From: an uncultured Lachnospiraceae bacterium
Lineage (GTDB): Bacteria; Bacillota; Clostridia; Lachnospirales; Lachnospiraceae
Length of the DNA: 39,864 bases
Direction of reading: 5' to 3'
Assembly (NCBI GenBank): GCA_910577765.1
Contig: CAJTOV010000015.1
Span: 1 to 39,864 of the forward strand
Shown one piece after another: positions 15,199 through 23,691 of the stretch. The position numbers and the translations under genes are program-made. The notes beneath the pieces are model-generated. The model worked only from the letters and a program-made list of their open reading frames with translations. It was not told where the DNA came from and did no database searches. Numbering within the stretch: position 1 is the first letter of the stretch; each line of letters begins with the position of its first letter.

Positions 15199-16557
15199 AT
15201 GACAGAGATCAGAACGCTGGCGAAATTTGTCCGGGAACTTACCTGGGAGGACGTGCCGGACCAGGTGAAAGAGGCAGTGAAGAATGTGGTACTTGATTCT
15301 GTAGGCGTAGGGATTGGAGCCTGCCAAAGCAAAGGGATCCAAAAGGTAACCAGTGAATTTTCTGCTTTGGGCCAGAAGGATGAAACGGCCGGAGTGTGGG
15401 GACAGAACCGGAAGATGTCCCTGGAGAACGCGATTTTTATCAATGCCATGGAAGGGCATACCCTGGAACTGGACGACGTGCACACAGACTCCAAGACCCA
15501 TATTGGGACCGTGGTGGTTCCGGCCGCATGGGGCATGGCCCAGTGTCTGGAAAGCAGCGGCCAGGAGCTTCTTCTGGCTGTTCTGTGCGGGTATGAGGTG
15601 GTTTCCAGAATCGGTATGGCACTGGGAGTATCTTCCCACCGGAACCGGGGCTGGCATGCCACCTCCACAGCCGGAATATTCGGCGCGGCAGCAGCCTGCG
15701 GAAAACTGCTGGGACTGGGGGAAGACGGACTGGTATGGGCCATGGGAATGGCAGGTGAGGAGGCCTGCGGAACCTGGGCATTTCTGGGAGACGGGGCAGG
15801 ATGCAAGGTGCTGAATCCGGCAGTTGCCGCTTCCAATGGGGCAAAATGTGCAATTCTGGCAAAAGCCGGCATGACGGGACCGGAGCATGTGCTGACCGTG
15901 GAGGACGGAGGAATGCTGGCAGCCATGTCAGACAGTTTTGACGTTACGCTTGTGGCTGAAAATCTGGGACAGACCTGGGAAATTTTAAAAATGGACAACA
16001 AGCCGTATCCATGCTGCCGCAGTACCCACTGTGTCATTGACGGAATTCTGAAGCTTCGGGAATTGTATGGAGTCCGTGCAGAAGCGGTAGACCATGTGGA
16101 TGTGTATACCTATCTGGTAGGGAACAAACAGTGCGGCATGAGTCCGGGAAGCAGACGGCCGACGATCCCGGTAGAAGCAAAATTTTCCAGTCCCTTTACG
16201 GCTGCCTGTGCGCTGTTGGACGGCAGGGTGGGGCTGGAAAGCTTTACGCCGGAACACATCGGGAAACCGGAACTGCAGGCCATGGTTTCCCGGGTAAAGG
16301 TGATTACGGATGAAGCATTTACGGACAAGTACCCGGAACACTGGGGCTGCCGGATTGAATTATTCTGTAAAGACGGTAAAAACTATGAGATAACGGTGCC
16401 GGACGCATCCGGCAGTGTGGATAATCCGCTGACCCGCCGGCAGCTTCTGGAAAAGATTTCCGGTGTTCTGGGGAGGGTACTGCCAAAAGACCGGGTGGAG
16501 CAGACCATGGAAGTGCTCCTTTCCCTGGACCAGGCAGCCCGGGTTCCTTTCCTTTAA
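15199..16557 (+). CDS. MmgE/PrpD family protein
   Basis: This 452-residue member of the MmgE/PrpD superfamily belongs to a group that includes 2-methylcitrate dehydratase, cis-aconitate decarboxylase and iminodisuccinate epimerase. Family landmarks include AVKNVVLDSVGVGIGA, NAMEGHTLELDDVHTDSKTHIG (conserved H and DD), GYEVVSRIG, GWHATSTAGIFGAAAACGKLLGL, and the KPYPCCRSTHCVIDG stretch with the conserved Lys-Pro and His. The ATG at 15199 has GGAGGG 5 nt upstream. Two in-frame ATGs further up lack sites. It is followed after 45 bases by a TAXI-type TRAP binding protein, so its substrate is probably the imported compound, most likely a di- or tricarboxylate. Which reaction it runs cannot be told from sequence. 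Confidence 0.88.
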   Translation: MTEIRTLAKFVRELTWEDVPDQVKEAVKNVVLDSVGVGIGACQSKGIQKVTSEFSALGQKDETAGVWGQNRKMSLENAIFINAMEGHTLELDDVHTDSKTHIGTVVVPAAWGMAQCLESSGQELLLAVLCGYEVVSRIGMALGVSSHRNRGWHATSTAGIFGAAAACGKLLGLGEDGLVWAMGMAGEEACGTWAFLGDGAGCKVLNPAVAASNGAKCAILAKAGMTGPEHVLTVEDGGMLAAMSDSFDVTLVAENLGQTWEILKMDNKPYPCCRSTHCVIDGILKLRELYGVRAEAVDHVDVYTYLVGNKQCGMSPGSRRPTIPVEAKFSSPFTAACALLDGRVGLESFTPEHIGKPELQAMVSRVKVITDEAFTDKYPEHWGCRIELFCKDGKNYEITVPDASGSVDNPLTRRQLLEKISGVLGRVLPKDRVEQTMEVLLSLDQAARVPFL

Positions 16558-16602
16558 TTTTGGGACACTATAATTATGCATATATTCAAGGAGGAAATGG
16601 TT

Positions 16603-17664
16603 ATGAGAAAGTTATTATCACTGGCACTGGCAACCGCACTTACAGTATCCGCACTGGCAGGATGTGGAGGCTCTTCTTCCGGCACCAGTACCCAGGCAGG
16701 CGGTTCAGGCAGCCAGAAGGATACCCAGGCAGCAGCAGAAAGCGGCGATCCGGTATTCTGGACTGTGGCAGCGCCGCCGGCCAGCTCTGCCTTATATCCT
16801 TACTGGGTTTCCCTGGGGGAGGCAATCTCCAGCGTGTATCCCCAGTACAAGATCACAGTCTCCGAATCCCAGGGAGCAGTGGCCATTACCAAGTCTGTGA
16901 GAAACGGTGATGCGGATTTTGGTAACTCGGTATCTGCAACAGACTATGAAAGCTACCATGGTGTGGGAACCTTTGACGGCCAGCCTTCCCAGGATTCCCG
17001 GATGCTGTTCTATTATGAGGTGACAGCAGAAATGTTCTGCGTAACAAAAGAATCTGGCATTGAAACCCTGGCAGATCTGGACGGAAAGAAATTCAACCCA
17101 GGCGGAACCGGCACTTCTGCGGAAGATATCTGCAAAAAGATCATGAACCTGCTGGGGTATGAACCGGATTACTTTACGGCCAGCCAGGCAGATGCATCGG
17201 ATGCTTATTCCAACCGTGAGATTGTGGGGACCATCAAGCTGGGACCTGTGGTAGACAGCTATGTGATGCAGCTGGATGCGGCTGTTCCGGTTAATCTGAT
17301 CAGTATGTCCGATGAAGAGATTGCCAGAATCCGGGAGGAATTCCCTTATCTGATCGAAGTAACGGTTCCTGGAGGGACGTATGACGGGGTGGAAGAAGAC
17401 GTGAAGACTGTGGGAACCCCCCAGGGATGCCAGACCACCACAGCCCTTTCCCAGGAAGACGGCTACCATATCTGCAAGGCTGTATTTGAGGACGGAAAAG
17501 AAGTATGGCAGGCAGCATACCCCACTGGAGCAGAAAATGATTATGTTGCCCTGACCCTGGCTTCCACGGTACCTCTCCATGCAGGCACGGTCCAGTATCT
17601 GACAGAGGCAGGTGTTGAAGTTCCGGAGGAACTGATCCCGGAGGAATATGTGCCTGTCCAGTAA
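16603..17664 (+). CDS. TAXI-family TRAP transporter solute-binding lipoprotein
   Basis: This 353-residue extracytoplasmic binding protein of the TAXI type is anchored as a lipoprotein. The signal is MRKLLSLALATALTVSALAG with lipobox cysteine C21. A Gly/Ser/Gln-rich spacer follows, then the mature domain with FWTVAAPPASSALYPYWVSLGEAI, ITVSESQGAVAITKSV, the AMFCVTKESGIETLADL segment and FNPGGTGTSAEDICKKIM, typical of TAXI proteins. The ATG at 16603 is preceded by AAGGAGG, better than an in-frame ATG at 16576. The permease gene starts 114 bases later. TAXI proteins bind small carboxylates or amino acids such as 2-oxoglutarate, glutamate or sulfonates. The ligand here is unknown. Confidence 0.93.
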   Translation: MRKLLSLALATALTVSALAGCGGSSSGTSTQAGGSGSQKDTQAAAESGDPVFWTVAAPPASSALYPYWVSLGEAISSVYPQYKITVSESQGAVAITKSVRNGDADFGNSVSATDYESYHGVGTFDGQPSQDSRMLFYYEVTAEMFCVTKESGIETLADLDGKKFNPGGTGTSAEDICKKIMNLLGYEPDYFTASQADASDAYSNREIVGTIKLGPVVDSYVMQLDAAVPVNLISMSDEEIARIREEFPYLIEVTVPGGTYDGVEEDVKTVGTPQGCQTTTALSQEDGYHICKAVFEDGKEVWQAAYPTGAENDYVALTLASTVPLHAGTVQYLTEAGVEVPEELIPEEYVPVQ

Positions 17665-17778
17665 ACGGAAACCATTTCCCTGCCATGAACCGGGAATCCG
17701 TGCAGCCGCCGGAGTGTGTCTCACTGGGAATCCGCGGCATGGCAGGAGCAGACCGGCAGGAAAGTAAGGAGTGATGAA

Positions 17779-19656
17779 ATGAGAAAACTTACAGGATTTT
17801 GGAAGCATGTGATTACGCTTCTGTCCGTAGCGCTTGTGGTCTTTCAGATCTATACGGCAGGCTTTGGCGTGTTCCCGGATATTGTCCAGAGAAGCGTGCA
17901 TCTGTTTTTTGTGCTGACCATGCTGTTTTTGCTGAAACCGGTGAAAAAGGGGGTTTCCATGGACCGGGTACCATGGTATGACGTGGCATGTTCCCTGGTC
18001 TGTATGTTCTGCACCGGGTACATGATCTGTATCTACAATCAGATTCTCTGGGACCCATCCCAGTGGATCAGTACCCTGGACAAGGTTTGTGCGGTTGTAC
18101 TGACTGTCCTGATTCTGGAAGCCAGCCGGCGTGCAGTGGGGCTTACCTTTCCGGTTATGGCAATTTTCTTTCTGGTCTATGCATTTTTCGGGCAGATGTT
18201 TCCCGGAACCTGGGCACATAAGAATTTTACCTTTGACCAGGTGTTCTGGAATCTGTACCATACCACCAACGGAATCTGGGGCCAGATGGTGGGACTGTCG
18301 GCAGGTATGCTGGCCATGTTCGGTATCTTCGGTGCGGTGCTTTCCATTACTGGCGGTTCCCAGACCTTTATCAAGATTGCCCAGAAGCTGACCGGCAGGG
18401 CCACCGGAGGTCCCGGAAAAGTGGCCCTGATTGCTTCCGGCCTGTTTGGGATGATCTCCGGAAGTGCCATGGCCAATGTGGTAGCCACAGGCACCTTTAC
18501 GATTCCCATGATGAAGGATGAAGGGTATGATTCGGAATGGTCCGCGGCCATCAGTGCAGTGGGCTCCACCGGCGGGCAGATTATGCCTCCGATTATGGGA
18601 TCTGCGGCGTTTATCATGGCCCAGCTGATCGGTGTTCCCTATATGAGCATTGCCAGGGCTGCGGTGCTGCCGGCGCTTCTGTATTATATGGGTGCCTTTG
18701 TGGCGGTGCATTATATCAGCAAACGTCTCGGTATCCAGGGAAAAGGCGTAAATGCAAAGCTGGGCAGGATGGAGCTGGCAATTATTTTTGTCCCGCTGGC
18801 GGTATTTGTCGGCTTTCTGGCTGCTGCCTATACGGTGACCAAGGCAGCCTTTTATGCCACGGTAGTAGGGGTACTGACCACAGCCGTCTGCTATTTTCTG
18901 GAGAGCAGGCAGGTGGCAGATACCCTGAAGAAAACGGGACATATGTGTATGGATATTGCCACTGAGGGTGCAGGCAGCATTTTGAGCATGGCAGGGCTTC
19001 TGGCAGGCGCCCAGATTTCCATTGCCCTTATATCCCAGACAGGATTCGGCGTAAAGCTTTCCAGCATGATTGTATCCCTGGGGCAGGGACATATTTTCCT
19101 CTGCCTGGCACTGTCCATGGTTGTCTGCTTTGTTCTGGGAATGGGACTTCCGCCTACAGCCGCTTATGTGCTGGCAGCAGCGATTCTGGCTCCGGCCCTG
19201 ATCACCCTTAGTCTGCCGGATATGGTTGCCCACCTGTTTGTGTTCTATTTTTCAACCATCGGCGCCATTACGCCGCCGGTGTGTGCCGCCGTATTCCTGG
19301 CATCGGGGATTGCGGAATCCAACTGGCTGAAGACGGGAGGACTGTCTGTGCTTCTGGCAATTCCGGCATTTCTGGTACCCTTTACCTTTGCCTACAATGA
19401 GGCCCTGATGCTTAGCGGTGCGCTGCCTGAGATCATCGTCTGTGCAGGAACCGCCATGACCGGTGTATTTTTCATGGGAATCTCCATTGCCGGTTATCTG
19501 AAATCGGAGATGAATATGGTGATCCGTGTGGTTATGTTTCTGGGCGGTGTTTTCATGTTTGTCCCCAATACCCTTTCTTCCGTTATAGGGATTCTTATCT
19601 GTGCAGCGGCTTACGGTGTGTCTGCGGCAGGCAGGAAACGTTCCGTATCTATGTAA
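17779..19656 (+). CDS. TRAP transporter fused permease (TAXI type, DctQM fusion)
   Basis: This 625-residue integral membrane protein fuses the small 4-TM (DctQ-like) and large 12-TM (DctM-like) TRAP subunits, as usual for TAXI systems. The hydrophobic N-terminal part (about residues 1-110) is followed by the conserved DctM core: ATGGPGKVALIASGLFGMISGS, NVVATGTFTIPMMK, ISAVGSTGGQIMPPIMGSAAF, and later LGMGLPPTAAYVL plus FSTIGAITPPVCAAVF. It uses a sodium or proton gradient with the upstream lipoprotein to import the ligand. AAGGAG lies 7 nt before the ATG at 17779. A strong terminator ends the operon after it. Confidence 0.94.
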   Translation: MRKLTGFWKHVITLLSVALVVFQIYTAGFGVFPDIVQRSVHLFFVLTMLFLLKPVKKGVSMDRVPWYDVACSLVCMFCTGYMICIYNQILWDPSQWISTLDKVCAVVLTVLILEASRRAVGLTFPVMAIFFLVYAFFGQMFPGTWAHKNFTFDQVFWNLYHTTNGIWGQMVGLSAGMLAMFGIFGAVLSITGGSQTFIKIAQKLTGRATGGPGKVALIASGLFGMISGSAMANVVATGTFTIPMMKDEGYDSEWSAAISAVGSTGGQIMPPIMGSAAFIMAQLIGVPYMSIARAAVLPALLYYMGAFVAVHYISKRLGIQGKGVNAKLGRMELAIIFVPLAVFVGFLAAAYTVTKAAFYATVVGVLTTAVCYFLESRQVADTLKKTGHMCMDIATEGAGSILSMAGLLAGAQISIALISQTGFGVKLSSMIVSLGQGHIFLCLALSMVVCFVLGMGLPPTAAYVLAAAILAPALITLSLPDMVAHLFVFYFSTIGAITPPVCAAVFLASGIAESNWLKTGGLSVLLAIPAFLVPFTFAYNEALMLSGALPEIIVCAGTAMTGVFFMGISIAGYLKSEMNMVIRVVMFLGGVFMFVPNTLSSVIGILICAAAYGVSAAGRKRSVSM

Positions 19657-19683
19657 ATATGCCCCTTGGGAGCATGGAAAATA

Positions 19684-19727
19684 AACAGCGGTGATGTACC
19701 GGTTCCGGGTACATGGCCGCTGTTTTT
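19684..19727 (+). terminator. Rho-independent terminator after the TRAP operon
   Basis: AACAGCGGTGATGTACC pairs with GGTACATGGCCGCTG around a short GGTTCCG loop and is followed by TTTTTT (about 19722-19727). Confidence 0.85.
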
Positions 19728-19812
19728 TGCTGTTGTTTATAGATAACCGTTTCGGGGGACCGGAACGGTTATTTTCATAAGCTCCCGGCAGCGGTTGACC
19801 GGCAGAAATAAG

Positions 19813-19841
19813 TTGACAGAACACATGTTCCAATGTATTCT
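19813..19841 (+). promoter_or_regulatory. Promoter of the aldo/keto reductase gene with an internal inverted repeat
   Basis: TTGACA (19813-19818) and TATTCT (19836-19841) are 17 bases apart. The spacer holds GAACA-CA-TGTTC (19819-19830), an inverted repeat positioned where a repressor would block RNA polymerase. Confidence 0.7.
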
Positions 19842-19898
19842 ATTGGTAGGTAATCTGAAACAGAGGATCACGTATATTTTAAAAGGAGATGACTGCTT

Positions 19899-21047
19899 AT
19901 GAACTACCGGGAACTGGGAACCACAGGACTGAGGGTCAGCGAGATCGCCATGGGCTGCGAGGGCTTTGCCGAGGATGAATGCCGGAATACGGGACGGATG
20001 TTTGACGCGGCAGAGGGGCTGGGAATCAATTATTTTGACCTTTACACCTCCAGCCCCCAGGTCCGCGCCAGCGTAGGCCAGGCTCTGAAAGGCCGCAGGG
20101 AGAAATTCATCATCCAGTCCCACATCTGTTCCGTGTGGCAGGACGGCCAGTATAAGCGGACACGGAAGATTGAGGATGTGAAGGCCGGCATGGAGGAGAT
20201 GTTAAGCCTTCTTCAGACCGGCTACATAGACATTGGGATGATCCACTACTGTGACTCCCTGGCAGACTGGAAGGAGATTGTGGAGGGACCGGTGCTTGCT
20301 TATGCCCGGGAACTTAAGGCAGCAGGAACCATCGGCCACATCGGCCTCAGCAGCCACAATCCCCAGGTGGCCTTAGAGGCGGTAAGAAGCGGCCACATCC
20401 AGGTACTGATGTTCAGTGTCAACCCCTGCTATGATTTACAGCCGGCCAGGGAGGATGTGGAGGAGCTGTGGAAGCCGGACAACTACACCGCGCCTCTGGT
20501 CAATATGGACCCGGAACGGCAGGAGCTTTATGAAACCTGCCAGAGGATGGGAGTGGGAATCACGGTTATGAAGGCATTTGGCGGCGGGGATCTGCTGGAT
20601 GCAAAGCTGTCGCCTGCCGGGAAGGCCCTGACCGTGAACCAGTGTCTTCACTACGCCCTGACCCGTCCGGCAGTTGCCACGGTCCTGGCCGGTGCCCGCA
20701 GCGTGGAGCAGCTGGAACAAAGCGCTGCCTATGAGGAGGCCCCGGAGGATGAGAAGGACTATGCCCTGGCATTTGCCTCCTTCCCCAACATCAGCTGGGA
20801 AGGACACTGCATGTACTGCAGCCACTGTGCGCCCTGCCCCAGATACATTGATGTGGCATCCGTGACGAAGTTTCTGAATCTGGCCAGGGCCCAGGGGAGC
20901 GTGCCGGAGACGGTGCGGGAGCATTATGAGGTCCTTTCCCACCATGCAGGGGAATGCATCCGGTGCGGGGCCTGCGAGACCCGGTGTCCGTTCCGCGTTC
21001 CGGTTATGGAGAATATGAAGCTGGCAAAGGAAGTGTTTGGGAAGTAA
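19899..21047 (+). CDS. Aldo/keto reductase with C-terminal 4Fe-4S domain
   Basis: This 382-residue oxidoreductase has an N-terminal aldo/keto reductase TIM barrel (about residues 1-290, MNYRELGTTGLRVSEIAMGCEGF opening, INYFDLYTSSPQVRASVGQAL, IGHIGLSSHNPQVALEAVRSG, GVGITVMKAFGGGDLLD). The C-terminal part has C304, C307, C310 and C313 (CMYCSHCAPCP), and C353, C356, C359 and C363 followed by Pro (CIRCGACETRCP), a ferredoxin-type cluster motif. The family is common in anaerobes and usually annotated YhdN/Fe-S aldo-keto reductase; substrates are unknown. GGAG lies about 9 nt before the ATG. It has its own promoter and is monocistronic, with no metabolic partner next to it. Confidence 0.9.
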   Translation: MNYRELGTTGLRVSEIAMGCEGFAEDECRNTGRMFDAAEGLGINYFDLYTSSPQVRASVGQALKGRREKFIIQSHICSVWQDGQYKRTRKIEDVKAGMEEMLSLLQTGYIDIGMIHYCDSLADWKEIVEGPVLAYARELKAAGTIGHIGLSSHNPQVALEAVRSGHIQVLMFSVNPCYDLQPAREDVEELWKPDNYTAPLVNMDPERQELYETCQRMGVGITVMKAFGGGDLLDAKLSPAGKALTVNQCLHYALTRPAVATVLAGARSVEQLEQSAAYEEAPEDEKDYALAFASFPNISWEGHCMYCSHCAPCPRYIDVASVTKFLNLARAQGSVPETVREHYEVLSHHAGECIRCGACETRCPFRVPVMENMKLAKEVFGK

Positions 21048-21100
21048 ACGGGAGCCGGACAGGAAGCACCGCTGTTTCCGCATCGGGCATACGCCTGATA

Positions 21101-21129
21101 CTTCTTGTCCGGCACAGCCGGACAAGAAG
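21101..21129. repeat. Dispersed palindrome CTTCTTGTCCGGC, copy 2
   Basis: CTTCTTGTCCGGC (21101-21113), loop ACA, GCCGGACAAGAAG (21117-21129). The left flank (ATCGGGCATACGCCTGAT) corresponds to the right flank of copy 1, so this copy is inverted relative to that one. It could also act as a transcription terminator after the aldo/keto reductase gene, but no T-run follows it. Confidence 0.85.
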
Positions 21130-21160
21130 ATGTTCTCGCGGGCAGTAACGAATCCCATCC

Positions 21161-21188
21161 TTGACATTTTGGATGAATATAGTAAAAT
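21161..21188 (+). promoter_or_regulatory. Promoter of the flavodiiron protein gene
   Basis: TTGACA (21161-21166) and TAAAAT (21183-21188) are separated by 16 bases, 57 bases before the start codon. Confidence 0.7.
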
Positions 21189-21245
21189 AGTTACGGTCAG
21201 AGGTCTTTAGTACCCTGGACAGTCGTACAATGAGGAGGATGTGTG

Positions 21246-22418
21246 ATGAATGTAGTGATTTCCGATACGGTAAAATATATCGGTGTAGATGATAAGACCC
21301 TGGATCTGTTTGAGAGCCAGTATGCGGTGCCGGCAGGTGTCTCCTACAATTCCTATGTGATTCTGGACGAGAAGGTGGCTGTGATGGATACCGTGGACAG
21401 GCGGGGGATGGCACAGTGGGAAGAGAATCTCAAAGGAGCCTTAGGTGGAAGAAAGGTGGATTACCTGGTGATCCAGCATATGGAGCCGGACCATGCAGGA
21501 AGCATCGGCAGACTGGCGGAGCTTTACCCGGACATGGTTCTGGTAGGCAATGCCAAGACCTTTGTCATGCTGTCCCAGTTCTTTGACCTTCCGCTGGAGG
21601 GGCGGACCCTGGTGATGAAGGAGGGGGACAGCCTGAGTCTGGGAAGCCATACCCTGAATTTTATCATGGCCCCCATGATCCACTGGCCGGAGGTGATGGT
21701 GACCTATGAAAGCAGTGAGAAGATTCTGTTTTCCGCAGACGGATTCGGCAAATTCGGCGCCCTCAGCGCGGAGGATGACGGGGAAGGCTGGGCCTGCGAG
21801 GCACGGAGATATTACTTTAATATCGTAGGCAAGTACGGGGCACCGGTCCAGGCTCTGCTTAAGAAGCTGGCCGGGCTGGATGTGGCCTGCATCTGCCCCC
21901 TCCACGGCCCTATGCTCAATGAGAACCTGGGGTATTATATCGGTCTTTACGATACCTGGAGCAGCTACCGGCCTGAGGATAAGGGAATTCTGGTGGCCTA
22001 TGCTTCCATTCACGGCAACACGGCTGCGGCAGCGGAGAAACTGGCGGAGATTCTCCGGCAGAAGGGGGCAGAGAAGGTGGTGGTCCGGGATCTGGCCCGG
22101 TTTGACGTGGCTGAGGCGGTGGAGGATGCCTTCCGGTATGACCGTATGGTTCTGGCAGCCGCCAGCTACGACGGCGGCGTCTTCCCCTGCATGGAAGAGT
22201 TTCTGCATCATCTCCAGAGCAAGACCTACCAGAACCGCAAGGTAGGCCTTATGGAAAACGGCACCTGGGCACCCAGCGCAGCCAAGGTCATGAAGGGCAT
22301 TCTGGAGACCATGAAGCAGGTGGAAGTGGTGGAGCCGGTGGTTACCATCCGCTCTGTCATGAAGGCAGGGGACCTGCCGAAGATGGAAGAACTGGCAGAC
22401 GCAATGACGGCTTCATAA
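21246..22418 (+). CDS. Flavodiiron protein (FprA-type oxygen/NO reductase)
   Basis: This 390-residue protein has an N-terminal metallo-beta-lactamase domain with a diiron site and a C-terminal flavodoxin domain. Predicted iron ligands are H78, E80 and D82 (QHMEPDH), H145 (MIHWPE), D165 (FSADGFGKFG) and H220 (PLHGP), the complete canonical set. FMN binding is shown by VAYASIHGNTAAAA from about residue 250. It is cytosolic and reduces O2 to water (or NO to N2O) using rubredoxin or F420-type donors, protecting a strict anaerobe. A GTG one codon upstream is possible, but the ATG has GAGGAGG at ideal spacing. No rubredoxin gene is adjacent. PPK2 follows after 86 bases, perhaps co-transcribed. Confidence 0.94.
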   Translation: MNVVISDTVKYIGVDDKTLDLFESQYAVPAGVSYNSYVILDEKVAVMDTVDRRGMAQWEENLKGALGGRKVDYLVIQHMEPDHAGSIGRLAELYPDMVLVGNAKTFVMLSQFFDLPLEGRTLVMKEGDSLSLGSHTLNFIMAPMIHWPEVMVTYESSEKILFSADGFGKFGALSAEDDGEGWACEARRYYFNIVGKYGAPVQALLKKLAGLDVACICPLHGPMLNENLGYYIGLYDTWSSYRPEDKGILVAYASIHGNTAAAAEKLAEILRQKGAEKVVVRDLARFDVAEAVEDAFRYDRMVLAAASYDGGVFPCMEEFLHHLQSKTYQNRKVGLMENGTWAPSAAKVMKGILETMKQVEVVEPVVTIRSVMKAGDLPKMEELADAMTAS

Positions 22419-22504
22419 ACCGTTGTACTGCCCGCTGGCAGGGGACCGGTTCGGGCAGGGCAGCAGTAGGGGGCCTGCAATTCAGCAAGGAAAAGGAGAA
22501 GACT

Positions 22505-23380
22505 ATGGCAGATTATCTGGACCAGTATCGTTTCAATGGGAGTAAAAAGTTCCATCTGGACAAATTGCCTACAGACAGTAAGCAGGACAAGGTGGACAAG
22601 GAAGAGATCCTGAAAAAGACGGCAAAGAACCAGGCGAAGATCTTTGCTTTGCAGGATAAGCTGTACGCGGAGGGGAAGGAGGGGCTTCTGATCATTTTGC
22701 AGGCCCGGGATGCCGCCGGAAAGGACAGCACCATCCGTCACGTCATGGGCGGCGTCAATCCCCAGGGGGTGCAGGTGTACAGCTATAAGCAGCCTTCCAA
22801 GGAAGAGCTGGAGCATGATTTCCTCTGGCGGTGCAACAGGAATCTGCCCAGAAGAGGGATGATTGCCATCTTCAACCGCTCCTATTACGAGGATGTGCTG
22901 GTGGTGAAGGTACGCAAGCTGTACAAGAACTACAACATGGCAAAGCGCTGCCTGAAGGAAAGCGATGTGATCAAAAAGCGGTACAAACACATCCGGGATT
23001 ACGAGGAGTATCTGTATGACAGCAGCTACCGGGTGCTGAAAATCTTCCTCAACGTGTCCAAAGAAAAGCAGAAGGAGCGTTTCATGGAGAGGATCGACAG
23101 CCAGGAGAAGAACTGGAAGTTCTCCAGCAGCGATCTGTCGGAGCGGGCCATCTGGGATGAGTACAGCGCAGCCTACGAGGACGCCATCAATGAGACCGCA
23201 TCCAGGAATGCCCCCTGGTATGTATTCCCGGCAGACCAGAAATGGTACACCCGTTATCTGGTGTCCGAGGCCATTCTGGATGTCTTAAAGAAGATCAGTC
23301 CCCAGTATCCGGAGCTTCCGGAGACGGAAGCGGCACAGCTGGGCGTGTATAAGGAAGCCCTGATGAAGGAAGAGCAGTGA
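22505..23380 (+). CDS. Polyphosphate kinase 2 family protein
   Basis: This 291-residue PPK2 family enzyme transfers phosphate between polyphosphate and nucleotides. The Walker A region is ARDAAGKDST (residues 67-76), followed by VNPQGVQVYSYKQPSKEELEHDFLWR, and Walker B lies in FNRSYYEDV (123-131). This is a one-domain PPK2, with the FLNVSKEKQKERFMERIDSQEKNWKFS lid region downstream. AAAGGAG lies 7-8 nt before the ATG. Whether it phosphorylates AMP or ADP (or runs in the direction of polyphosphate synthesis) is not resolved by sequence. It shares a likely operon with the flavodiiron protein, hinting at oxygen- or stress-linked energy buffering. Confidence 0.92.
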   Translation: MADYLDQYRFNGSKKFHLDKLPTDSKQDKVDKEEILKKTAKNQAKIFALQDKLYAEGKEGLLIILQARDAAGKDSTIRHVMGGVNPQGVQVYSYKQPSKEELEHDFLWRCNRNLPRRGMIAIFNRSYYEDVLVVKVRKLYKNYNMAKRCLKESDVIKKRYKHIRDYEEYLYDSSYRVLKIFLNVSKEKQKERFMERIDSQEKNWKFSSSDLSERAIWDEYSAAYEDAINETASRNAPWYVFPADQKWYTRYLVSEAILDVLKKISPQYPELPETEAAQLGVYKEALMKEEQ

Positions 23381-23404
23381 TCCTGGTTCATCAGGCAAAA
23401 AAAC

Positions 23405-23447
23405 GGAGGAGAACAGACTTGTGCAAGTCTGTTCTCCTCCGGCTTTT
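23405..23447. terminator. Strong hairpin terminator between PPK2 and the 54-residue gene
   Basis: GGAGGAGAACAGACTT (23405-23420) and AAGTCTGTTCTCCTCC (23425-23440) form a perfect 16-bp stem with a GTGC loop, followed by GGCTTTT. An A-run (23397-23403) on the other side gives U-residues on the minus-strand transcript, so it can serve both converging genes. Confidence 0.9.
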
Positions 23448-23449
23448 GG

Positions 23450-23614
23450 TCAAAACTCCAGTTGGGATACATCAATACTGAAGGTGGAAAGCTTTACTTT
23501 GGCGATTTTGATCTGATAATCCAGCTCTTTATTCTCGCCGGTTTCGTGAGCTTTGATTCGCATCAGATTTACGTAATAGTCTATGGCAACTTGTTTCTGT
23601 TCTTCCAGTGACAT
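23450..23614 (-). CDS. Small conserved-looking 54-residue protein
   Basis: This short gene encodes 54 residues beginning MSLEEQKQVAIDYYVNLM and ending in VSQLEF. It is charged and largely helical, with no membrane segment or signal peptide. It has a strong promoter (TTTACA-N17-TATAAT, minus strand), an AGAAGG site about 9 nt before the ATG, and ends 3 bases from a shared terminator. I do not recognise a family; the amphipathic pattern suggests a small cytosolic helical protein. The promoter, ribosome site and terminator together make it very likely real. Confidence 0.75.
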   Translation of the reverse strand: MSLEEQKQVAIDYYVNLMRIKAHETGENKELDYQIKIAKVKLSTFSIDVSQLEF

Positions 23615-23662
23615 GAGGGCACCTTCTTTCTTTCGATTTTAAACCATTCAGCTTCTGGTTAT

Positions 23663-23691
23663 ATTATAATAGAATATAAAATATGTGTAAA
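23663..23691 (-). promoter_or_regulatory. Promoter of the 54-residue protein gene
   Basis: On the minus strand TTTACA (23686-23691) and TATAAT (23663-23668) are exactly 17 bases apart. Confidence 0.75.

Noticed and set aside
16792..19233. An 813-codon open frame on the minus strand opposite the TRAP genes
   Set aside because: It spans two well-supported genes antisense, its composition (His, Gln, Gly, Cys-rich) is typical of the complement of biased codons, and it has no family motif or ribosome site.
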